Origin: Engraulis encrasicolus | Lineage: Eukaryota > Chordata > Actinopteri > Clupeiformes > Engraulidae | Direction of reading: 5' to 3' | DNA: 64,000 nt | Assembly (NCBI RefSeq): GCF_034702125.1 | Contig: NC_085875.1 | Span: forward strand, 46,153,270-46,217,269 | Shown: piece by piece, positions 1-35,477 of the stretch | Position numbering within the stretch: position 1 is the stretch's first letter | How the letters are laid out: every line of letters starts with the position of its first letter | Position numbers and translations under genes: made by a program | Notes under the pieces: model-generated | Databases searched by the model: none | Seen by the model: the letters and a program-made list of their open reading frames with translations, nothing else | Told to the model about the DNA's origin: nothing

Positions 1-13
1 CACTTAAGTCAGG

Positions 14-225
14 TTAGCCGTGGCCTAGTAGTAAAGGAGATAGGCTTCAGATCAGAGGGCTGCAGGTTTGAATCCCACACTTCCACTCTCTGTCTCACTC
101 CATGGCTGAGGTGCCCTTGAGCAAACCCTAAACCTGCACTGCTCAGGAGTTGTAACCAATACCCTGCACTTGAAAACAAAACAAATTGTGATTTGTTTTG
201 GATAAAAGCGTCAGCTAAATACAGC
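14..225 (+). repeat. tRNA-derived SINE, near full length
   Basis: The 5' part resembles a tRNA gene: an A-box-like stretch (gccgtggcctagtagtaaag) is followed about 35 bases later by a B-box-like GGTTTGAATCC. The body reads 'tgaggtgcccttgagcaaa', and the element ends in 'ttggataaaagcgtcagct', a tail also found at 20288-20333. This layout (tRNA head, conserved body, LINE-like tail) is that of fish tRNA SINEs. It is not a functional tRNA because the anticodon arm and acceptor stem do not fold. Confidence 0.8.
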
Positions 226-492
226 GTGTATACTGTATATGATGTAAGTGTAGTGTAGTCAGAGCGGTGGATACTGGCTGCAGAGCTCCACCTAGTGGTG
301 GATGCAGTAGTGTCATCACCACTTGAGCCTCGAGACATTTTCTTAGTCACCTTCTGGGCATAGGTTCTCAACCAAATATGGTCGCCTGAAATGTCTAGTT
401 AAAGAATACTGAGAAATGTTACTATTGACTATAACAACTAATTAAAATTATGAGCAATCTTATATCTTTTCAGAAATATCTAGGTTTAATAG

Positions 493-722
493 CCTATAAG
501 TTACCTGCAGGGGGCCCAAAATTCGAATCTCTCATGGGGCCCAACATTTCTGGTGGCGCCCCTTCCCTACCTGACCTATTTTACTATACTCCCAGCTGTC
601 CCAGGCCCAGGGAGATGTGGGGGGGGGGGGGGGGCATAATTGGGTCCTCATTACATTCAATATAAGGTAGGGGGCCCCTTTCAGGTGATTTTGTCCTAGG
701 CCCAGCCAAAGCTATCAGCGGC
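493..722 (+). repeat. Dispersed 'gggcccagggaga' repeat, copy 1
   Basis: This copy shares an ordered set of phrases with stretches near 13180-13370 (reverse), 33985-34125 and 62655-62812: 'ggcccagggaga', then 'gggtcctcattacatt', then 'ttgtcctaggcccagccaaa' and 'cagcggcc'. It is an old interspersed repeat with no coding capacity. A run of 18 G sits inside this copy. Confidence 0.65.
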
Positions 723-725
723 CTT

Positions 726-763
726 ACACACACACGCACGGATGCACGGACACACGCACGCAC

Positions 764-836
<73 letters not shown>

Positions 837-840
837 NACA
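726..840. repeat. (CA)n microsatellite with an ambiguous base
   Basis: Imperfect CA/CGCA repeats grade into a pure CA run. The only N in the window is at 837, probably a sequencing or assembly uncertainty at the end of the run. Confidence 0.95.
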
Positions 841-1796
841 GCATCCCAAGTGTCCCAACAAGTGTAAGTCTTTCCCAAGCATCCAGTTTGTCTCCTCCAT
901 CAAGTTATTCATGTCAGTTTCCACAGTTGACGGTCCTATGATGGTCATTCACAGCGTTGGTCATCATATTTAAACCTACCATTACTTCCTCATCTAGTTG
1001 TGTCTGTTTGAAATGCCACAAGCTGCGTGTATCTGTGCAGCACACATTTGCACTACACAATCACAATACATTATGTAATTTTGCAGTGCGCATGCATTCT
1101 CAGTCTGCCTTTTCACAGCCTGCGCCATCACAAACAAGCCCGTTGACACGCATGGATCATCACAGACCGGTAATGAAGTGGGTAAGACAGAAGTAAATGT
1201 CGTGCTGTCCAGTGCTTGAAGTGGAAAAAAAAGAAGTGCAGGAACCCTAACTGTCCGATTATATCAGCCAAAAATAAGTGAAGGAACCCTCTCCACTTAT
1301 AAAATGTGGCGCACAAGATTAGTGCAGGAACTCTGATGATGAAAATTAAGAGTCCCCCTGAGTCTCTCCCTCCCCCACTTCAAGCACTGGTGCTGTCAGC
1401 AGATACGTAAATGTCAAAGTGACAAATTCACTTTGGCTCATGACACAGCACACCACAGCATACCTTGCAAACAACAAAACTGCCTCACCTGTGCAAGGGG
1501 CAAGCTGAGCTCAACATGCACAGTAAAGGAGCAACCAGTGAGGAGGGATGGTAGCATGCTCAGGGACAGGGTATCTCTAGCACGGAGGAGCACAGAGAGG
1601 AGCAAGGGAGATAGTGCTGTCTATTCACTCCCGCCATACACCTGGTGGTGGTGTTGGGAATTCAACTGGCAACCCTTGGGCCCAGCACCCTAACCACTTG
1701 TTCACGAGTTCAGTTCACACTTGTGTGCTTGATGTATTTTGAATTAGGTCCCCAGGAATACTAGCAAAGTGTGATGGCACAAGCTAGCTTTTACTT

Positions 1797-1852
1797 TAGT
1801 AAAATAAAATAAAATAAAGTTAAATAAAATAAAATAAAATAAAATAAAATAA
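1797..1852. repeat. (TAAAA)n microsatellite
   Basis: About ten TAAAA units with one interruption ('taaagttaaa'). Confidence 0.9.
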
Positions 1853-2129
1853 ATGTACAGTAGTAAAGCATGGCACGGTAGCTGACCTTGCTCCCATATT
1901 TTAAGCTGCGAAGGTTTTTAAATAGGTATAGGTTTTCTTTTGTCCCTGTTTCTGTTAACCTGAACGCAGGTCGTTAACAACTACCATCCTTGTAATGCCA
2001 TGTATGTGTGTAGGAGGATGTAGTAGATATGCATTTGAGTATCTCTATGAGGGCACTTTATGTATGCATGTTTTTTTGTTTTTGTTTTTTGGCGTCATGT
2101 GTATCAGTGTTGTGTGTATGTGGCAGCTA

Positions 2130-2192
2130 TGTATGTCCAAGACAAATTTCCTTCGGGACCATTAAAAGAATCTTGAATCTTGAATCTTGATA
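2130..2192 (+). repeat. LINE/SINE 3' tail
   Basis: 'aaatttccttcgggaccatt' followed by three copies of an octamer-like unit (tcttgaat) is the typical 3' tail of fish L2/Rex-like LINEs and their SINE partners. No body can be recognised upstream. The surrounding 841-3385 otherwise shows no gene. Confidence 0.5.
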
Positions 2193-3393
2193 CAGGATGA
2201 GATCCGCTCACACCCTCCATGTAAAGGGATAGTGGGCTGTAGATTTCAGGAGGCCAGTCCAAGCTGGACACTCCCACCCAAATATCACCACACACCATAA
2301 GCTCAGAGGCCTCTCATACTGTAGGTAGCACCACTATTGTAGAGCCTTTCACAAAATAAAATAAATACACACAGGTGTGTATTTACAAACCAATGAAAGG
2401 GGATGATATAGGATATATACAGTATATATAATACAGTATGATGCATGATAAGGAAGAGAAGACATGCTGAACCCCTCTGCATGGTAAACATGTGGATAAT
2501 GACATCCGATTAAGTGATGTTGCAATGATGATCACAACACTGTAGTGTACTTTATTGTTAAACAATGCACCACTGAATTATGTGGTGATGTAATAAAATG
2601 TCGGAAAGCATACCAGTCATACTTGATGCCATCGAAAAATGAAAGCCTAGCTATAGGCCTACACATGCAAGAGAAACAGAGGTGCTGCTGCAATGCTGAA
2701 GGAACCAGCTTCCCTGTACAGCACATACAGTACACCGCACACAAGTCCACAGTTGCTGCAGAATTTTACTCGGCCACTAGGTGGCAACATATCACCATAA
2801 CAGACACATCGCATAGCCTGCCCTACTGTAAGCCAGCCAGCTCTTCATAACTGGTGAAACACATCTCAAATGAACAAAAAATACGGACACTGCAGATGTT
2901 GTAGGACACTGTTTAAAAAAGGGAAATTTGTTATGTAGTGAATTGTCTTGTCCCCCTCGCTGGACAGCAACAGTACCTTGCACAGGAAGGACACAAAAGG
3001 TTAAAATGTCAGCATTGGGCAGTGAGAGTACAGTAAGGTATCAATGACAGTATATATATGACAGGACTTGTAAATCTTTTTTTCACTAATTTACCACAGC
3101 TATCTGTAGGCTTTCTACATATCGACAGAGGACCATTCTTTAACCAGCATCTTCACCCCTCACAAGTTGTTTGCCATTCCATCAATTTTATGTGATACAG
3201 TAGACACAAACATAAATGGACAGTTCACATTTCATTTCTGTCCATTAATGGACAGTTCAAATAACATTTCTGTCCTATGTAGCCTACTTTGTAGCTTGCT
3301 CCTCCTATTCCTTATCTCATTCCTTGTCTTTTATGCATCCATACCTATCCTCTGACTCTGAAACAATATGTTTTGTGCATGGTTGATATAAGC

Positions 3394-3655
3394 CAGGGAT
3401 GGGCAACGTGAGGCCCGGGGGCCATATGCGGCCTGCCTCCTCACTCAGTGCAGATAGGTCAAACATAATGTAAGAAAAAACATAATGACCACTATTGAAT
3501 CAATCCGTTGTAATTATACTGTGGGCCGATAGAGAACACATCCAAAAATATAGTCCGTCAGTGAGCAACTAACTACACCCTAAACTCAGTGAGTGGCAGT
3601 CAAATCCGTTGTCATATGGCCCTCCGATGGTGGTGGACAAAATCCCTTATCCCTG
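3394..3655. mobile_element. Short non-autonomous hAT-like element with 8-bp target-site duplication
   Basis: The element starts CAGGGATGGGCAAC and ends in 'cttatccctg', so the termini are imperfect inverted repeats beginning CAGGGAT. It is flanked on both sides by the same octamer ATATAAGC (3386-3393 and 3656-3663). An 8-bp duplication and CAGGG-type ends fit the hAT superfamily. At 262 bp it has no room for a transposase. The interior 'ggcccgggggccatatgcgg' resembles widespread vertebrate hAT-derived repeats. Confidence 0.8.
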
Positions 3656-4088
3656 ATATAAGCCAAGAACAACCAACACCCTCTTGAAAGGTCTATTGGC
3701 CTGTTGGTTGAGTTGCACATAGGTAATTGGAAACAAGAAAGTGTCATTCATTTTGAGTGGTTGTATTCAAGTCAGGCATTTGAGGTTCCTGTTTGTCATA
3801 CATGAGTTTAGCACAGTGTCGTGCAGAGAACTTTACTGGAGCGGGGGCTACGGGCACATGTTACAACATTTCCAAACAAATTCAAGCAAATTGTTTCAGG
3901 TGGTTTATTTCACTAGTGAATTATTTGGCGCATAATCAAATGTCTGAAGACGGCATCTATCATAGCGGAAAGAAATGTGAGGCACGTCAAGAATGGAGGC
4001 TGCTGAATTTCAATTGACCACTAGATGGCAACAAGTCCCCAAAACAGTGACACAACATTACTGTTACAAGCCAGTGAGGTCTTCATAA

Positions 4089-4450
4089 GGCCAGATTCAC
4101 ACCACAGCGGGGCGGGACGGAAGCGATTTTTACCGGCGGTGGCGAAAATACACGGAAACAGATCTGTCCTTCCACAACAGTGCACCACAGCCGGGCGGTA
4201 GCGGCGTGGGAGACGGCTCCGTTCTGCGCTGCATTTGGAGAATAGAACTCGAGCAGATTTTGGACGGCAGCGGACATCGGTGTCCCGTTGAAATGAATGG
4301 CAAAGTAGCGAACTAGTATTATTTGCTGTGGGAGGGATTTTGAACAGGACTAGCCGCTGTCTGTGTGAAAGGCCGAGTAGAACACACCGGCCGATACTAA
4401 GCAGTCGTCCTCTTGCTGCCGGCCCGGCCTGCTCTGGTGGGAATCTGGCC
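4089..4450. mobile_element. Harbinger-like MITE with TAA duplication
   Basis: Terminal inverted repeats GGCCAGATTCACACC (left) and GGTGGGAATCTGGCC (right, 14 of 15 complementary) enclose 362 bp and are flanked by TAA on each side (4086-4088 and 4451-4453). A 3-bp TWA-type duplication is typical of PIF/Harbinger elements. There is no open frame of consequence; the GC-rich interior contains 'gaagcgatttttaccggcgg'. Confidence 0.75.
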
Positions 4451-4453
4451 TAA

Positions 4454-4540
4454 GGCCTAATTCACACCAGAGTGGGTACGCGGGGCGGAAGCGATTTTTA
4501 CCGGCAGTGGCGAAAATGCATGAAAACCGAACTGTCTCAT
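4454..4540 (+). mobile_element. Truncated second copy of the same MITE
   Basis: Directly after the first MITE, sharing its right-hand TAA, a second copy begins 'ggcctaattcacaccag' and repeats the first copy's left part (gaagcgatttttaccgg, then tggcgaaaatgc). It is lost after about 85 bp. The pair is either a nested insertion or an incomplete tandem duplication. Confidence 0.65.
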
Positions 4541-4762
4541 GTCTTGGTACACCTCTGACATAAGTTTTTACATGATTGATATAAACCAACAACAATCAAC
4601 CACCTGTAAGCACTGTTGTCCAATGGCCTTATTAGTTGGTCTGCATAATTTCAAACCAGTGCCATTCATTTTCAGTTGTGTTCAAATCATAACATCAATG
4701 CTTTATTTGTGTTCCCCCTTTGCCATACAGTATTTGCTTAATACCATGCAGTAGATTGGTGG

Positions 4763-5225
4763 ATGGAGTGACCATCACTAGGGTTGTGGCTCTTTGGTGT
4801 AGTGGTCAGAGCCCCAGTTTACTACCCCAGAAGGTCTGGGTTCGAGTCCCTGCAGGGCAACTCTACTCCCCTTCCCTACAAATGGTGTCAGAAGTGGGAC
4901 GGCTACCGTAAGGCCATCAGAGGCGTACCCATTGTGTGTGTGCCGTAATTCCATGTGAGGGACCCCCAGGATTGGTGACCACAGTGACAGGTGAAGCATT
5001 GATGGGCAGTTGCGCGAGGGACACCATGAGTGTGTGAAGCGCACGGGTGCGCTTCCCGAAGGGGAAGGCAGTGTGATGGAGTGACCATCACTAGGGTTGT
5101 GGGTGTGTTCTGACTGTCACGCCAACGAGCCTGGCTCTTTGGTGTAGCGATCAGAGCCCCGGTTTACTACCCCAGAAGGTCTGGGTTCGAGTCCCAGCTG
5201 GGCAACTCTACTCCCCTTCGCTACA
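4763..5225 (+). repeat. tRNA-like composite repeat, two head-to-tail units
   Basis: Two units each carry 'gagtgaccatcactagggtt', an A-box-like 'ctctttggtgtag' and a B-box-like GGTTCGAGTCC, ending 'gggcaactctactccccttc'. Unit 1 lacks the roughly 30-base 'gtgtgttctgactgtcacgc' segment present in unit 2. A diverged relative lies at 37310-37445. The lack of a foldable acceptor stem and the repetition argue for a tRNA-derived repeat rather than tRNA genes. Confidence 0.65.
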
Positions 5226-5794
5226 TGGATGTTGTAGGACACTACAGATAGAGCATGGTCTGGTAACCACAGATAAAGGAAGGACAATGAAGGATTAATG
5301 GGTGCCCTACCAAATGCTCATTTACAGTATAATGCACTGAGCTATAACAAATCAGTATTTATTCTGATATACAGTATGCACTGTATTTTTCATGAATGAG
5401 TTTCATTAATAACTCAGAACTTTACTCAGACCAATGACTGTACACAGTCACTCTGCATGCAGCCTAATGTGACTTTGTATTGAAGCCTTTGAGAACACTA
5501 AACTGATCCTTCCAACCACTCTTGCAAACAGAAGGAAATGGACATGAACCAGAACATTTATATTAGTATTCAATTTTAATTTGAACATTAAAATCAACAA
5601 CATATTTTCATTCATCATAAATTAGTACCACCAAATCCCAAAATAGACCAGATGGTACCTGGATTTAGCAGCAGGTTTTTTGCAGCCAATGTACACTACA
5701 GAACACTGAACGTATTTACAACTTACAGTATTTACACATATACATTGTTTTTTTCTCAGATATTAGGCCACTTCTTGTAGTTGTGCAGACATCG

Positions 5795-5979
5795 GCTGCC
5801 TTTGGCAGCTGTAGGCCTAATCCAGTTCAACACGGTGGTCTAGGTACCACTATAGTAGAAAACCATAGCGATACAAAAACACAACCAACAAGTAGGCAAA
5901 ACTGTAGTGTTTCAACACACTCTCCCAAGTACATGCATGTTTTTTTTCTAAAACGTTTACATACGCTGCCAAAGGCAGC
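5795..5979. repeat. Pair of 15-bp inverted hairpin motifs
   Basis: GCTGCCTTTGGCAGC (5795-5809) and its exact reverse complement GCTGCCAAAGGCAGC (5965-5979). Each is itself a 6-bp-stem hairpin, and the pair could form one 15-bp stem over a 155-base loop. Confidence 0.7.
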
Positions 5980-7195
5980 AGGCAATAGAAACATGTTTTG
6001 GCCATGACTTCAGCTTAAATTTACAAAAAACAAAAAAAAAATCTCTCTGGCAATAAACTTAGTTTCTCAAAAAACATATACAAGACCGTAAAACAAAAAT
6101 ATTACAACAAAATCACAGGCACCTGTACATGGTCAGCGTTCACAGCTGAAACGACAGTAGGTCTATACACATTTATAAACAAATTCACAGACTTTTTTAT
6201 CAAAATGTTTGAAAGTACAATAGCACCTTTGAAATACCAACCATGACAGTCACACGCGAGTAACGGCCAAAGCAGAATTCTCTGGCTGTGTTACAGTCAA
6301 AAATGTTAAATAACGGAAAAAAGTCTTACTGATGATTGACAGTACGATTTCGCAGTATAAATAGTCTTTTTTACACATAACTGCTAAGAAACTATTTTTA
6401 ATTTAAGTGAATTTTAAACAAAATCACCAACTCTTGCATACGCATTCATCTACACTTACCAGTTAGTACAGACAAAACAACAGCAGAGAGAAAATATTTT
6501 CTTTGTCCCTGGTACACCCACATCATACATGATGTTGGCTTAGTGCTTTCTTGTGGAAAGTTGATAGTACTCTTGATATGCAGAGTTTCAAGATGTAGTG
6601 TACCAAAATCCAAAATCAAGCCCTATCTGTATGGAAAAATACACTGCTATGGTGAACAATGTTGTAAAGAATAAAATGATGGAAATATCCCTCCAAAAAA
6701 ATGTGCTTTGCTTGAGTATTGTAGCAGTATTGCAAACAAAGCCACTTATAAAGGAACAATCACAAGCTTTGTAGATGCGATCACAGTTGTGCTTCCAAGA
6801 GGAGTACAGGTGCTTGTGATGTCGGCATGATTTTGGTAATGACACAAGAATTGTAAACGTGCAACCAGGCGTCGGTGTCTCATTCACCCTCGTTGGTTAG
6901 CCTTGCTGGTCCTGCGTGCAAGTAGAGCAGTTTCTGTGTTGGCCACTGGGGGGAGTGCTCAGACTTCCCACATCTCACAGGATTTTTTTTCCTTTTTCTT
7001 TTTTTAAATAGCTCCCCCCGAACAGTTCAGCAACTTGCCATGGCAGCCAGCAAAGGTGACCTTACTCTCTTTCAACCGAGACAAATGGTCACAGTCACTT
7101 TCGAGTAGTGACCTTTGAGGTGTGTGAGTTTGTGTGTACACACACACACACACACATGTATCCAGACATGTGACCCATGTACATCTTGTGAGAAA

Positions 7196-7198
<3 letters not shown>

Positions 7199-7288
<90 letters not shown>
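7199..7288. repeat. (TG)45 microsatellite in the mfsd2a 3' UTR
   Basis: This is an uninterrupted TG run; in the mfsd2a transcript it would be a (CA)45 tract beginning 23 bases after the stop codon. Confidence 0.95.
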
Positions 7289-7291
<3 letters not shown>

Positions 7292-7311
7292 ATATTCCAT
7301 TTGTTCCCGTA

Positions 7312-31186
<23,875 letters not shown>

Positions 31187-31390
31187 ATCCAAACTTCGAG
31201 TGGTTTAATTGGTTTACTAATCAAATCGTTAAAAAAATCTTAAGGGTGATGCTAGCTTCTGCTTTGTATTTAGACCGATAATCTAAGCGCAATGTTGCCT
31301 CGTCTACACTTCACTGAAAGTCATTCAAACGTGGCTCTCCCAGCGCTGTCATGACGTTTACTAGTCTCCTCAAGGCTCCGCCCCATTCTC
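31187..31390 (-). promoter_or_regulatory. mfsd2a: Probable mfsd2a promoter/5' UTR
   Basis: Directly upstream of exon 1 are a GC box (GGGGCGGAGCC on the minus strand, 31374-31384) and a CRE-like half site TGACGT (31352-31357). No TATA box at a convincing place. The start of transcription is not determined by the sequence. Confidence 0.35.
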
Positions 31391-32049
31391 AGGCCATTCA
31401 CGAACCAACCATCAGTCAACACAAGCAGGCGAGCGTGGAGGAAAGCGCGCAACCTCGCGCGTAAAGACGCACGCACAAAGACGGACCACCACACACAATC
31501 ATCATCCACCGAGTCATCGTTGTAGCCTGATCACAGCTGACGCAACACCGCACATCTCCCCACTTCTCATTTGACATGTCATGTCAATTTGTCCTCTAAA
31601 TTCAACTCGATTTGTTTTGGATCAACAAAAAACAACAAATAGTCTATGGGCCTAGTTTTCGCTTCCATAAGCTATGGTCTCCGCACCCATTATGGGCTTC
31701 ATTTGCATGTCATGTCATGCCACTAAATGTAAGATTATCTAATTTAGGCTACAGCTAAAATAGACATAGGCCTAGGATAAGTTGTTGAAAGTAGTCATCT
31801 CAAGTCTGTTCTTAAAAATAAAATAAAAAATAGCCTCAACATTTTACAGAGCATTAATTAGGCTAAATATTTGTACTTAATCTCTCTCTGTGTTTCAGAT
31901 GTGAGTCAATTTACCCATGTATCAAAAAACATTAAGGAAAAAAAGTCAAATGTTCACTTAGCGTCGTGCTTCAAGACACAGAAGGACAGAGGGTCCTGAA
32001 ATCAGATACACGTCAACTTTCACACACTCACACTCACATGGCACACACA

Positions 32050-32320
<271 letters not shown>

Positions 32321-32571
32321 GCTGTCTCCATTGGAAAACATGCGGAGCATGCAGGAACCTGCAGTAGCCGCGCATAACCTTCGCTATAATGACTGTCTTG
32401 TGATTTTCATGATCTCATAAATGGTTTAGGTGGCCTGGGCTGTTTGATACACAGTGGCAGTGCACAAGGCAGAGGTCATGATAGAGATTCTTTCCATAGC
32501 AACATTTAAAAAAAGTTACTTTCATCACACATCAGTGGATCCAGTGTTCTTGACTCCATATTGAAAAGAGT

Positions 32572-33651
32572 TAGGGTAGAATGCCCTAATGTGGGACAAT
32601 TTTTGTCACTTCGACTTTGGTGGTTTATTAAAATTTAATGACAACATTTTAATACAAACAAATTACACCCTTTTCATCCTCTAGTTATGCTCTAATCAAA
32701 TAAAACCTTTAAAAACATTTTAAGTGTTTCTAATTCGAGTAATTTAGATATCAATGTAAGTTGGTCAAAAACCATGGTTATCCCTAAAGTGGGACAATCG
32801 AGTTCCTAATGTGGGACAGTGAATATTAAAAGGTCTCTAAAACATGTTTGTGTAAAATATTAATCCAAAATGTTATCTGCCACTCTTTAAGACATATCAG
32901 CTACACACTTAGAGCATGTTTTATGAATTATGTTTTACTTTCTTTTATTGGTAAATATGACTGAGACTGTTTGAACCCATTGCACAAAATTGGTCACTTC
33001 AACATGGCAGCTCTATTTGAGGAAAGAACTTCCTGTTTTTGGACCCAAATGTTGTGTTGATAGCTGTGCTCCAGTAGATTAGGCCAGAAAGACTGAAATA
33101 CACCTTTGATATAGATTTAAATATCTATTTTCTTATGTGGACAGGGTGTTTGACTTCATAGTAATTGTTTGACTTGATTAAATTACTACTTTTACAACTG
33201 TCCCACATTAGGAAAATCTTGTGTCCCACTTTAGGACGCACCTACCCTAAAGTGGGACACTAATAATATGGTTTAAAAATAAAATATAACATTATTTTGT
33301 ATATACCACACATTATTTTCTGATGAACATATACCTATCCAACATATTTATCAAAAAATTGACAATGTTGCTTTGATTGGAATTGATTTATACCCTAAAT
33401 ACAAATTTGCCCAAATGCTATGCAATTTGCCATTTTTATGGACTTCACCCAGGGTCCTTCTTCTTGATTGTATCCCCTCCCTGGAGAATTACTATATAGA
33501 TACTAAAGCATGATATTATGATAACAGGATGATATGGCTTTTATTTGGTTATAGTTTTGTAAACATTTACCAACTTGGGGCAAAGCTACACCCCTTAAAC
33601 CTTAAGGTGTCCCACATTAGGCATCGTCCCACTTTAGGGCATTCTACCCTA
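32572..33651. mobile_element. 1.08-kb terminal-inverted-repeat element with repeated internal motif
   Basis: Ends are TAGGGTAGAATGCCCTAA (left) and the complement 'ttagggcattctacccta' (right, 33634-33651). A motif CCCTAA[TA]GTGGGACA or its complement occurs eight times: near 32583, 32783, 32806, 33198, 33221, 33243, 33605 and 33625, in both orientations and clustered at ends and middle. No significant open frame. Looks like a non-autonomous DNA transposon with subterminal transposase-binding repeats; no clear target duplication, so the superfamily is open. Confidence 0.75.
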
Positions 33652-33984
33652 CTTAGAAATCAATTTGAAGAACTGACAGCACAGCATTCTGTATAGCCTA
33701 CTGCGTGTTTGTGTCTGTGGACCTTTTGTTTTTGCCTTGAACTTGAACTGCTTTTCTTGTAGGATTTCAATGTTTCTAGATCATATCTTACTGAATCTGT
33801 GTTGAATCTTCACATGTCAAATTGAATCCAACATATGGGCTACATATATCATCAGTAAAATATTTTCGTAGTCCACACTTTTTTTTTTCAAATTTTGAAA
33901 AGTTTTGGTGACCAACTCAGTTGTCAGCCTCAAGGTCGTTTGTGTTTGGCCAAGCTGGTGAGTTTTCACCTGCCGCTGTAACCA

Positions 33985-34125
33985 GGGCTGCTGTCAGGGT
34001 GGGGCAAAGGGGTCAGTTGTCCTGGGCCCGGGGGGAGATGGGGGCCCAAAATGTGTTTTCATTGTTGTGTGTATTGGGTGGGACCTTGACTTTGTCCTAG
34101 ACCTGACAAAAGCTGTCAGCGGGCC
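33985..34125 (+). repeat. Dispersed 'gggcccagggaga' repeat, copy 3
   Basis: 'gcaaaggggtcagttgtcct', 'gggcccggggggagatgggg', 'gactttgtcctagacctgac' and 'gtcagcgggcctg' follow the order seen in copies at 493, 13180 and 62655. 34200-34740 holds further degenerate 'aattttcaagtgggc'-type repeat sequence and a SINE tail (34284-34350), no gene. Confidence 0.6.
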
Positions 34126-34956
34126 TGCCTGTAACTTTAGCTTTTGTGATCCCATGATGGGTTGACGCCACCATGTAGGCCTGCCAGCCTCATGTGAGTT
34201 GTTAAGAGCAGTGATTCTCAAAATCTAGGCTGGGCCCCCCTGAAGGTAGTTATTCCAAGTGGGTCTTGAAATAATAATTTAAAAAAGCCTGGGTCATTTG
34301 CCAATCTTTCCCCATCTCTCTACCTACGTCTCTCCTACTGCATCAATAAAATAAAAGATCATAAAAAGAAAAAAAAAGAAAACATTTTTTTTTTAAACAT
34401 TTAAAAAATATCTCTGTGTGTTTATTTGAATTTTAATTGTTTATTGGGTCAGAGATGGGCCCCGGACATTTGTGAAAATTTCAAGTGGGCGCCAATGAAA
34501 AGTTTTGGAACCCCTGGTTTAGAGCGAGGGTTCCAAACATTTTCCAACTTGGGGACCACTTGAAATGTTCACAAATGTTGGGGGCCCACCTCTGTCCCAA
34601 TGAGCAATACAACTCAAATAAATAGTCAACAACAACACAAACACAAGTATTATTTTGACTTTTGGAAAATTATTACAAGGCCCACTTGAAATTACTGTCA
34701 GGGACCACCATGGGGCACTGGCACACATTGAGAATCAGTGGATAAGAGGTATATGGTCGTGCTTAAACTCTATTGGCTGCTCTAATGTCTATCTGCTGTA
34801 TACCTTACCTCGGCATTGTGCATTGAAGTTGAAAACAAACACAAGGTGACTCATGACAACAAAGCGGAACTTAGCACTTACTGTAATCAGCAGTGAATTT
34901 ACACTGGTGTTAATGTTTACAATTTCACTTACTATAACCATTAGTGTTTGTTTCTA

Positions 34957-34971
34957 GTGTGTGTGCATGTG

Positions 34972-35030
<59 letters not shown>

Positions 35031-35040
35031 GTGCGTGTCT
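34957..35040. repeat. (TG)n microsatellite
   Basis: TG run with TGCG interruptions at both ends. Confidence 0.95.
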
Positions 35041-35359
35041 GTACGCATGTGCACGTGCAAGAACGTGATAGAAAAAGACTGCAGTCTTCCAGAAAATAGG
35101 CTTATATAACCACAATTTCCCAAATTTTAGAACATTTGGGAACAAAATGTGCTCCTACAAATCTAATAGTATTTTCCTAGTTGTTTTGTTGCTAATAATA
35201 TGACAAAAAGGGCCAAAACATTGCTTTAGGGCTAGGTGTGGGTTTGGTTTGAGCAGTGTGTTTAGCATTCTTTCATTTTATTGTGCTGGGAGTGGATGGA
35301 TTGAATGGATTATCAATGGGAGTGCCCATAAGAATAATAACAATAAGAAGAATGAACTT

Positions 35360-35360
<1 letters not shown>

Positions 35361-35456
<96 letters not shown>

Positions 35457-35477
35457 TGTGTCTGTGTGTGTGTGTGC
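35361..35477. repeat. (TG)n microsatellite
   Basis: About 58 TG units with a short TGTC interruption. 35480-36390 shows no recognisable element or gene. Confidence 0.97.

Larger units (their letters stand above)
5570..7311 (-). other. mfsd2a: Probable 3' UTR and downstream region of mfsd2a
   Basis: The 1.7 kb following the mfsd2a stop is AT-rich and, apart from a (TG)45 run and two short hairpins, free of recognisable mobile elements. On the minus strand an ATTAAA-type hexamer lies near 5573-5578 and a canonical AATAAA at 5357-5362; either could end the transcript. There is no coding signal. The extent is inferred, not shown; transcript ends would decide it. Confidence 0.35.

Noticed and set aside
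4790..4860. Possible tRNA gene
   Set aside because: A and B boxes are present, but the acceptor and anticodon stems do not pair and the unit is repeated with the same flanks, so it is a tRNA-derived repeat.
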